Source: CAZUXE01 sp964624585 (GTDB taxonomy: Bacteria; Hydrothermota; Tepidihabitantia; B3-TA06). Taken from it: a stretch of 12,588 nt of DNA. The number at the start of each line of letters is the position of its first letter. Position 1 is the first letter of the stretch. Below, in pieces: positions 5,732 to 12,588 of this stretch. Below the pieces are notes generated by a model. That model was not told the DNA's origin. It worked only from the letters and a program-made list of their open reading frames with translations, and did not search any database. The stretch lies in assembly GCA_964624585.1 (NCBI GenBank), contig CAZUXE010000048.1:1-12588 (forward strand), read 5' to 3'. Made by a program: the position numbers and the translations under genes.

Positions 5732-8434
5732 ATGCATCAGGAATCTTTAAGAATTTTAGCAAAGCGTCCTTTGAGATTTCCTGAATTTACAAAAACATTG
5801 CTTTCTGGCTTACAGATATCTGCTTGTTTCCGCCCTGAAGATATTCTTTATATCTCATTAACTACTACTAAAGCCCGTAAGGGGTATTATGATATATTAT
5901 CCTTGTATCAGAACCAGGTCTTACGTCCTCCTAAGGCTAATACTCTAAAGATTTTTGCTCGTAATTTGCTAAAAGAACATTCCTTTAAGGGGGTTGTAAA
6001 TCAGGAAGACAGGAGGTACATTCTTCTCAACCTTATTCATCATCGGAAAACTTCACTTTTCAAAGAAGAACATTTAGGCCTATTATCACGTTTGTATTCT
6101 GATCTAAAACGTCATTATCCTTCAAATTGGAATAGTATTCCCTCCATGGCTCAAGAGCTTGTATTTGATCCGGATATTATAAATAGGTTAAAAGACGCAC
6201 TCTTTATTCTGGAAAAATATGAGCTTTATCTAAAAGAAGAGAATCTTGTTGACGATGAAAGTATATTGGAAGCCGCTAGTGAATATCTTGATAAACTTCC
6301 TTATAAGTTGCTTATTATCGAAGGTTACTTTGAACCATGGACAGCTGAACGGAAGATGTTTTCAAAATTACTTAACAGTATTCCTAACGCTGTTGTGATT
6401 ATACCCAACCATCCTTTATCTTCATCTTCAGAGGCTTTTTTCACGAAGCATAATCTTGAGCAAAAGCTGTTTACTGCACAGGAGGCTGCTCAAAGTACCT
6501 GGAGAAAATATCCTTCCCGTGAAGACGAAGTTATTAATATTGCTAGAGAAATATGTCGCATGCAAAGTTGTGGAGAAATTAAATATCCTGGGGAAGTTAT
6601 GTTAGTTTTTCCTGAGTTAGCGCTTTATAGGCCAATTGTTGAAAGGGTTTTCAAACGTTACGGACTTAAAGCCGATTTTACAGAAAACCTTAAATTGAGT
6701 AAACATCCGGGCGTACAAATTGTCATTGATCTTTTAAGGGTTGTTGAAAAAAATTTCAGGCGAAGGGAGTTAGTCGGTTTGCTCATTTCACCAATTTTTA
6801 AGAATGTTCCCGCTTCAGTTAGAAACTGGCTAGATAGCCTTTCGCGCGATGAGAACATTACCGGAGGTCGGGATGCCTGGAGAAATAAGTTTTTGAAAAC
6901 CTATCCTCGGCGGTTTTATAAGTTACCTGCTGGCAAAAAGTTATGGAAAGAAATCGCTAAGTTTGTATATACTTTTATAGAAGATATAGAACAGTTGCAT
7001 TTGTGCAGTTCGGTAGAAGAATTCTTAAAAAAACTCAAACGTTTACTCTACAGGCTTGAATGGGATCCTGGTAATGAGGTTATAGAGGCATTTGATGAAG
7101 TGCTTGAAAAACTTAAACGAATGTCCGAATTTGCAGGAGAAACAAGTCTTAGCTTAAAATTTATAAGGGAGACCCTTGAGGTTTTAGCAGGCGGCAGGCA
7201 ATTGGAAAAGAAAGAGCAAAATGACGAAATTCTGCAAGGAATAAAGGTTTCCTCTTTAGTTAAATCGCGATGGCTTAATCCTATGTACTTATTTTTTGGC
7301 GGTTTGGTTGATGGTGAATTTCCGCAGCATCCACGTCGTGATTTACTTGTTCCCGAAAGCCTGCGCCGTAAATTGGGATTCATTACAGTGGAAAATCACT
7401 TCAAGAATGACGAATTTGAGTTTTTTAGACTTCTTGAAATGCCTGTTAAAAAGGTTTATCTTTCGTCTCCCAGCATGGATGCTGATAAACCATTACTTCC
7501 ATCGGTTTTTCTTTCAGAAAGGGATGAGGATGTTGCTGGAGGTGAATCTAATACTGTAGTTTATTGCGAAGAGGAATATCAGACTCATATACCTATTTCG
7601 CGACCTCCTAGAGAAGAAGGTGTAGTTATCAATAACCCTGTTTCTATTGAACTAATAAAAAATAAATTCTCTGAAACCTATCCTTTCCGTGTAACCTCCC
7701 TTGAAACCTATAGAGCTTGTCCTTATCGCTATTATTTACGCTCTGTACTAGGTATTGAGGCCTATGAGGAAGCTTCAGCAGAACCTGAAGGACGTTTGCT
7801 TGGCAATATCGTTCATGATATTATGGAAAAACTCTTTAAGGGAATAGATTCCTTTCAATCAATAGAAGATAAGTTAAGAGAAACAATAACCAATGAGCTT
7901 AACGCACGAGACTTAAATCCTTTTATCAGAGCCTGGATTGAAGACTGGTTAAATGCCCGAATCGATTGGTTTTTGGCAGAAGAAGAGGTCAGAGAAAATA
8001 AAGGTTGGGAAATTGATCCGGCATGGATAGAACGTAAGCTTGAATATTTCTTTTCTTCCGAAGGTTTTACTCTAAAAGGTAGAGTAGATAGGGTTGACTG
8101 GATGCAAAATAGGGCAAAGGTATTTGATTATAAAACCGGTAAAGAAAGCAAATTTCGCTTAAAATTAAAGAAAGGTTTGTCAATTCAGTTGCCTTTATAC
8201 TGTGAAATGATTAAACGAATGTATGGGGCAAAAATAGATTCCTTTGGACTTTACAATTGGCTTGACTTAAAGCTTAATATGATTCATACAGATGAATCTG
8301 GTCATGCCGTAAATCAAGCACTTGAGTTTGCCATACAGGCTATTGAAGGTATTCGTTCCGGCAGGTTTGAAGCTTCGGAGAATCAAATTTGTTGGTATTG
8401 TGAATATAAACAATTATGTGGTATAGCTAGATGA
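5732..8434 (+). CDS. addB: AddB-like PD-(D/E)XK nuclease subunit with Fe-S motif
   Basis: This 900-residue protein is the likely non-translocating partner of AddA in an AddAB-type end-resection complex. The C-terminal RecB-family nuclease shows H695 (GNIVHDIM), D786 (GRVDRVD), D799 and K801 (FDYKTG) and Q819 (IQLPLY). Four cysteines, C663 (RACPYRY) and C887, C890, C896 at the C-terminus (CWYCEYKQLC), match the AddB iron-sulfur staple around the nuclease. GLVDGEFP (524-531) fits the conserved loop of the inactive helicase core. There is no Walker A motif in the N-terminal region, where Firmicutes AddB has one, so the helicase half is presumably structural and DNA-scanning. It begins with ATG directly after the leaderless promoter and overlaps addA by ATGA. 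At 900 residues it is shorter than Bacillus AddB (about 1,160). Chi specificity cannot be read from sequence. Confidence 0.85.
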   Translation: MHQESLRILAKRPLRFPEFTKTLLSGLQISACFRPEDILYISLTTTKARKGYYDILSLYQNQVLRPPKANTLKIFARNLLKEHSFKGVVNQEDRRYILLNLIHHRKTSLFKEEHLGLLSRLYSDLKRHYPSNWNSIPSMAQELVFDPDIINRLKDALFILEKYELYLKEENLVDDESILEAASEYLDKLPYKLLIIEGYFEPWTAERKMFSKLLNSIPNAVVIIPNHPLSSSSEAFFTKHNLEQKLFTAQEAAQSTWRKYPSREDEVINIAREICRMQSCGEIKYPGEVMLVFPELALYRPIVERVFKRYGLKADFTENLKLSKHPGVQIVIDLLRVVEKNFRRRELVGLLISPIFKNVPASVRNWLDSLSRDENITGGRDAWRNKFLKTYPRRFYKLPAGKKLWKEIAKFVYTFIEDIEQLHLCSSVEEFLKKLKRLLYRLEWDPGNEVIEAFDEVLEKLKRMSEFAGETSLSLKFIRETLEVLAGGRQLEKKEQNDEILQGIKVSSLVKSRWLNPMYLFFGGLVDGEFPQHPRRDLLVPESLRRKLGFITVENHFKNDEFEFFRLLEMPVKKVYLSSPSMDADKPLLPSVFLSERDEDVAGGESNTVVYCEEEYQTHIPISRPPREEGVVINNPVSIELIKNKFSETYPFRVTSLETYRACPYRYYLRSVLGIEAYEEASAEPEGRLLGNIVHDIMEKLFKGIDSFQSIEDKLRETITNELNARDLNPFIRAWIEDWLNARIDWFLAEEEVRENKGWEIDPAWIERKLEYFFSSEGFTLKGRVDRVDWMQNRAKVFDYKTGKESKFRLKLKKGLSIQLPLYCEMIKRMYGAKIDSFGLYNWLDLKLNMIHTDESGHAVNQALEFAIQAIEGIRSGRFEASENQICWYCEYKQLCGIAR

Positions 8435-11400
8435 GTGTTGGTAAATATACAGATATTCCAAAGGGTATTCCAAGGCATAGCCATAAAGATGTAGGCAAAA
8501 GCCTAATAGTAGCTTCACCAGCAGGTTCGGGTAAAACTCAAAAACTGGCAGAAAGATATGTAGAACTTCTTAAGCATGGTGTTCCACCGGAAAGAATACT
8601 TGCCATTACTTTTACTGAAAAAGCCGCCGCAGAGATGAAGGAAAGGGTGTTTTCCATCATTAAAACCAACTACCCTATCTTGCATGAAAAAATCCAGACA
8701 AAGTTGTCACAATTTAGAATTTCAACCGTTCACTCCTTTGCTCGTTTGGTGTTGGACCGATTCGCCTTTGAACTCAAACTGCCGCCAAACTTATCGGTGT
8801 TGGATGGCATAGAGGCTGAGCTAATGAGGGAAGAGGTAATTAGGGAGGGATTGGTTGCCTTGGGAGGTGAAAATACGGAAGTTTCGCTTTGGGTACGTCA
8901 TCTGACACTTACGGAAGGATGGAGCAAGCTTCAGCGAAATATCAGAGCTTTATTTCACCATACTCCTCAAAGTTATATGGCGTCTGCCGGAATTCCTGAA
9001 ACGCTTGAGAATGAATATCTTACTGCCTGGAAGTATCTTCATAGCTCGTGGGGGGCGGAATTCTGGGACGCAACAGGATTTTCGCGTATTCCTCAACCAG
9101 AGAAAAAACGTGAGCATCTGCGGGCAATGGTTCAAAGCTTAAAAGAGGTTGCTCCAACTTTCTTAACGCAACAGGGAACATTACGTAAACGATTGCCCAA
9201 AGGTGAACTTGAGAAAGAGGTTTTCCAATCCAGAGGTCAGGCGTTACTTCATTATCTTGACCGATTCTGGAGATGGCATTCAGCCGTGCAGAGTTCAGGC
9301 CATATTTATGTTTTTAAGCACTTGATTAAACTGTATGAAAAACGCAAAAGGACTGAAATGGTTCTTGATTTCGCTGATATGGAATATCAGTTATATCGAA
9401 TCCTTTATTATTCTCCCAATTGGTCAAATGTGCTTCAGTCCTTTGACGAACAAACAGACCATATATTGCTTGATGAGTTTCAGGATACCAATGGTCTTCA
9501 GTGGGCAATTGTTTCAAAACTTGTTGAAGAATGGAGAGCCGGATGGGGAGCAAAACAAGAAATTGGTAAAACTCCCACATTGTTTCTTGTAGGTGATGAA
9601 AAACAATCGATATACCTTTTCCGCGGAGCGAATGTTGAGGTTTTTAATCGTGCTGAAAGAGAAATGAAACAATGGATGGGGAACGCTTTTTTGAAAGTTA
9701 CAGTAAAAGAAAATTACCGTAGTTTGCCGCTGATTGTGCAATTTGTCAACCATGTTTTTCAAACCTTGATGAATGGCGGTAACTATGATTGGCAAACGTC
9801 GTATGAACCTTTTTCGGCAATGAGGGAACCGGATTATCCTGGATTAGTTCAGATTCTTTTGACAAAAACCAATCCTGATTCAAAGATAGTTGAGAAAAAA
9901 CAGGCAGAGGCAGATGTAATTGCTGCTAAAATTAAACAGATAGTGAGTAGGCTTCCTGTTTATGAAAAGAATGCTAAGGGGGAAGAAGTGCAGCGTTCTT
10001 GTCGTTATGAAGATATTACACTTCTTTTGCGGAAACGTACTCATCTCTCAAGCTACGAAAGTGCCTTGAGGAGTTTTGCTATTCCTTTTGTAGTAGTTAG
10101 AGGAACCGGTTTCCACTCTGCTCCCGAAGTTGTGTTATTGCGTCATTTAGTTAGGTTTCTTGCCAATCAGACAGATGATACAGCACTATACGATATTTTG
10201 CGTTCTCCTTTTATTTCAATGTCGGCAGACCTTATTCTGAATTTAATGCCTGAAATTGGTTCTCAAAGTTTATGGCAAAGGCTTTGTGCTGCGCGGCAAA
10301 CCGAATGCAAAAAAGCTGTCAACTGGATTAAGAGAGTATTAAAGAATGTTGATGCTATGCCTTCGGCTCATTTGTTTGAAAATTTGCTTCGTGAAAAAAA
10401 GATATGGTCGTACTATTCCGATTCACAGGAAACCGAAAACATACGTAAATTCCTTCGATTGCTTGAGGATTTCGATAGGGAAGGCCTGAGGTTATATACA
10501 ATTGCCGGACGTCTTCAACGCATGAGTTCAAGAGAAGAGGAACCTAAGGCAAATATCAATACCGAAGGCATGGATGCGGTAAAGATAATGACAATTCATG
10601 CAGCAAAGGGACTTGATGCGCCGGTAGTGTTTATTTTGGGAATGGAAGAAGCTAGTGCTAAATCTGAGTTTCTAGTTGTTCGAGAGGAAGGAGAGAAGGT
10701 TTTTCTTACATTTACTGGTTCAGCCTATAAGGAGCATCCTGAAAGAATACTTTGGGAAGCTAAGCTTGATGAAGAACAGAAACGTTTATTTTACGTAGCT
10801 TGCACTCGTGCGCGCGACGCTTTATTTCTTTCAGGAGTTTGGTCTGCTAAGATTAGCGGATGGCTTAGTTACTTAGCTGATGCTTTGGGAATGCAGCAAG
10901 TTATGGATGAAGTTGAATTATTAAATGCTCCTCAGGATATAGAGTGTATATTATCCACTTCATCGCCAAGCAATGCTGTAGAAGAGTCTTCTGATACTTC
11001 CGAACCATCTGTTCAACCTATAGTTAATTTAGATCGTAATTGGCCACAGCCTAGAAAGAAGCTACGTAGCGTTACCCATGAGTTGCGAATAGAAGAAGGT
11101 GTCTATCACAATAACATCGGCTTAAGACACTTTGGCGATATAATACATGCTATTCTGGAAGGTATTTCTAAGGGAAGTATCCTTTTCGATGAATTGGTAA
11201 TTAAACGGGCTGTTCGAGGATTAGTTCTTTCCTTTGATCTTGCTCCATCTAGAATTCTGGAGTATCAGAATCGGGTAATTAAACACCTTAAGGGTCTTAA
11301 AGATACGGGTTTACTTGAAACCTTTATACTTCCTTGTGAAAATGCAGAATCAGAAGTGGAATTTGTGTTCCGTTCAGGGTTTCAGACTATAACCGGACGA

Positions 11401-11598
11401 ATTGACAGGGTATTGATAGATGAAGACGGATTGCGTATAATTGACTATAAGTCTTTTCCTTCAAACATTGAACATATTAGCAAATTTAAAGAACAATTAG
11501 GCTTTTATGCAAAGGCCGCAACGAAAATATTCTCTAAACCTGTAAAGGGGACATATTTGTTATTTACTGCAGATGCAAAGTTAATTGAGTTGAAATGA
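8431..11598 (+). CDS. addA: AddA-like UvrD-family helicase-nuclease
   Basis: This 1055-residue protein is the motor subunit: a superfamily 1A 3'-5' DNA helicase fused to a RecB-type nuclease. Motifs in order are Walker A SPAGSGKT (29-36, K35), Ia AITFTEKAAAEMK (58-70), II LLDEFQDTN (346-354), III GDEKQSIYLFRGA (388-400), IV ENYRS (427-431), V IMTIHAAKGLD (719-729) and VI FYVACTRARD (787-796). The C-terminal nuclease shows H906, D992 (GRIDRV), D1005 and K1007 (IDYKS) and Q1022. All are intact, so both activities are expected. The usual glutamine (Q) motif before Walker A is not recognisable: the N-terminus is a short basic stretch. A serine-rich linker at about 842-862 separates helicase and nuclease. 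The ATG overlaps the addB stop, and the gene's own stop overlaps era, indicating coupled translation. It acts with AddB in RecA-dependent double-strand break repair. Confidence 0.92.
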   Translation: MSVGKYTDIPKGIPRHSHKDVGKSLIVASPAGSGKTQKLAERYVELLKHGVPPERILAITFTEKAAAEMKERVFSIIKTNYPILHEKIQTKLSQFRISTVHSFARLVLDRFAFELKLPPNLSVLDGIEAELMREEVIREGLVALGGENTEVSLWVRHLTLTEGWSKLQRNIRALFHHTPQSYMASAGIPETLENEYLTAWKYLHSSWGAEFWDATGFSRIPQPEKKREHLRAMVQSLKEVAPTFLTQQGTLRKRLPKGELEKEVFQSRGQALLHYLDRFWRWHSAVQSSGHIYVFKHLIKLYEKRKRTEMVLDFADMEYQLYRILYYSPNWSNVLQSFDEQTDHILLDEFQDTNGLQWAIVSKLVEEWRAGWGAKQEIGKTPTLFLVGDEKQSIYLFRGANVEVFNRAEREMKQWMGNAFLKVTVKENYRSLPLIVQFVNHVFQTLMNGGNYDWQTSYEPFSAMREPDYPGLVQILLTKTNPDSKIVEKKQAEADVIAAKIKQIVSRLPVYEKNAKGEEVQRSCRYEDITLLLRKRTHLSSYESALRSFAIPFVVVRGTGFHSAPEVVLLRHLVRFLANQTDDTALYDILRSPFISMSADLILNLMPEIGSQSLWQRLCAARQTECKKAVNWIKRVLKNVDAMPSAHLFENLLREKKIWSYYSDSQETENIRKFLRLLEDFDREGLRLYTIAGRLQRMSSREEEPKANINTEGMDAVKIMTIHAAKGLDAPVVFILGMEEASAKSEFLVVREEGEKVFLTFTGSAYKEHPERILWEAKLDEEQKRLFYVACTRARDALFLSGVWSAKISGWLSYLADALGMQQVMDEVELLNAPQDIECILSTSSPSNAVEESSDTSEPSVQPIVNLDRNWPQPRKKLRSVTHELRIEEGVYHNNIGLRHFGDIIHAILEGISKGSILFDELVIKRAVRGLVLSFDLAPSRILEYQNRVIKHLKGLKDTGLLETFILPCENAESEVEFVFRSGFQTITGRIDRVLIDEDGLRIIDYKSFPSNIEHISKFKEQLGFYAKAATKIFSKPVKGTYLLFTADAKLIELK

Positions 11599-12491
11599 GC
11601 AAGTCGGCTTTTGTTGCAATTGTAGGCCCTCCTAATGTGGGTAAATCCACCCTGATGAATCATTATTTAGGTTTACAAATTTCAGCCGTTTCCCGTAAAG
11701 CCCAGACTACGAATCAAAACGTATTGGGAATACTTACCGCTCCAGAAGGTCAATTGGTTTTTCTTGATACCCCTGGTCTGGTTGAACGCAAGGGCGCGGT
11801 GTATTCTTTTATGCGAAAAGAAATTGCTTCAGCTCTCAAGGACGCTGATTTAGTATTAATTATGACCGAAGCTCGTTTCCTGCCAGATGAAAAGTTTACC
11901 CTGTTTCTAAAATCCATTGAAAAACCAATTGTCTTAGCTATAAATAAAATAGATATGCTTAAAAACAAACTTCAGATGCTTCCTCTTATTCAAACTTATA
12001 ATAATTTAGGTCTTAAAAATGTATATCCTATTTCCGCACTTAAAGGCAAGGGCTTAGCCGAACTTCTCAAAGGTCTTTTGGAACAAGCTCCTAAGGGAAA
12101 GCCTTATTATCCTGAAGATACTGTTACCGTGTTCCCTATGCGTTTTTTTGCAGCCGAACTTATAAGAGAATCACTATTTGAACTCTACGGTGAGGAAATA
12201 CCTTATGCGGTTTTTGTGGAAATAGAGGAATACAAAGAAGAAAAGGGACGTAAAGATCTTATTCGCGCTACCCTGTATGTTGAGAGGGATAGCCAAAAGC
12301 CCATACTAATAGGACGCAGGGGAGAGGCTATCAAACGGCTTGGGACGAAGGCACGTAAAAAAATTGAGAATCTTTCCGGCCACGATATATTTCTTGTACT
12401 ACATGTCAAGGTAGCTAAAAATTGGCGCAGTGATGAAAATTTCATACGCCGTGCAATGAAACCACCCTCATCATACTTACCATCCGAGTAA
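11595..12491 (+). CDS. era: GTPase Era
   Basis: This 298-residue protein has the normal length and two-domain form of Era, a GTPase that binds the 3' end of 16S rRNA and helps 30S subunit maturation. GTPase motifs are G1 GPPNVGKST (11-19), G2 QTTNQN (37-42; QTTR is more usual), G3 DTPG (58-61), G4 NKID (117-120) and G5 SALKG (147-151). The C-terminal KH domain has the GRRGE turn (240-244) followed by IKRLG and ends in VKVAKNW, typical of Era. The ATG overlaps the addA stop by ATGA, so translation is probably coupled. Bacterial era genes are often found with rnc, recO or ybeY, so placement behind addAB is less usual. A terminator follows. Confidence 0.95.
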   Translation: MSKSAFVAIVGPPNVGKSTLMNHYLGLQISAVSRKAQTTNQNVLGILTAPEGQLVFLDTPGLVERKGAVYSFMRKEIASALKDADLVLIMTEARFLPDEKFTLFLKSIEKPIVLAINKIDMLKNKLQMLPLIQTYNNLGLKNVYPISALKGKGLAELLKGLLEQAPKGKPYYPEDTVTVFPMRFFAAELIRESLFELYGEEIPYAVFVEIEEYKEEKGRKDLIRATLYVERDSQKPILIGRRGEAIKRLGTKARKKIENLSGHDIFLVLHVKVAKNWRSDENFIRRAMKPPSSYLPSE

Positions 12492-12533
12492 AGTTGGAAT
12501 TTTTACTTAATCCCGCCCCATTAGATGTAAAAT

Positions 12534-12575
12534 AGGCTTATCGTTTTCTAATGCCGCAAAATAAGCCTTCTTTTT
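12534..12575 (+). terminator. Intrinsic terminator after era
   Basis: A perfect 8-bp stem, AGGCTTAT (12534-12541) and ATAAGCCT (12561-12568), encloses a 19-base loop and is followed by TCTTTTT. It begins 42 bases after the era stop and ends the addB-addA-era transcript. On the opposite strand the stem is followed by ATTTTAC, so it may also work for a convergent gene beyond the right edge. The rest of the segment from 12492 shows no gene. Confidence 0.7.
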
Positions 12576-12588
12576 ATCCCTAATTAAT

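Noticed and set aside
7048..7383. Minus-strand 111-codon frame inside addB
   Set aside because: It is a shadow frame of the addB coding region, with basic, low-quality composition and no initiation signal.
9326..9795. Several overlapping frames of 84-93 codons on both strands inside addA
   Set aside because: They all overlap addA helicase motifs II to IV, which explain the sequence fully.

Overview
The window comes from a bacterial chromosome that is A+T-rich (about 40% G+C by eye). It carries housekeeping genes plus one nucleotide-sugar operon. No phage, transposon, CRISPR, tRNA or rRNA signal was seen. The phylum cannot be fixed from this sequence. First genes of operons look leaderless, with a -10 box six bases before the start codon, while several inner genes have clear Shine-Dalgarno sequences. 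That mixture is known from Actinobacteria, Deinococcus and some deep-branching lineages, but it is not diagnostic.

Layout. Positions 1-181 hold no convincing gene, but contain two hairpins, short direct repeats and a purine tract. From 5531 leftward to 182 runs one minus-strand operon in the order: membrane class III adenylate cyclase with a HAMP domain, WbpB-like sugar dehydrogenase, WbpD-like N-acetyltransferase, WbpE-like PLP aminotransferase, agmatinase-family ureohydrolase. A 200-base divergent regulatory region (5532-5731) contains two nearly identical promoters facing away from each other and two palindromes between them. From 5732 rightward to 12491 runs a tightly overlapped plus-strand operon: AddB-like nuclease, AddA-like helicase-nuclease, and the GTPase Era. 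It ends in a good intrinsic terminator.

How the genes fit together. WbpB, WbpE and WbpD would carry out consecutive oxidation, transamination and N-acetylation at C3 of a UDP-N-acetylglucosaminuronic acid, giving UDP-2,3-diacetamido-glucuronic acid for a cell-surface glycan. The UDP-GlcNAc 6-dehydrogenase needed before them and any epimerase or transferase after them are not in the window. The cyclase would make cAMP in response to an extracytoplasmic signal. The agmatinase would make putrescine from agmatine; its link to the sugar genes is unclear. AddA and AddB together would resect double-strand DNA ends for recombination, and Era assists 30S ribosome assembly. The families are mostly conventional. 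The most interesting parts are the matched leaderless promoters with paired palindromes, the cyclase at the head of a surface-sugar operon, and the addB-addA-era coupling.
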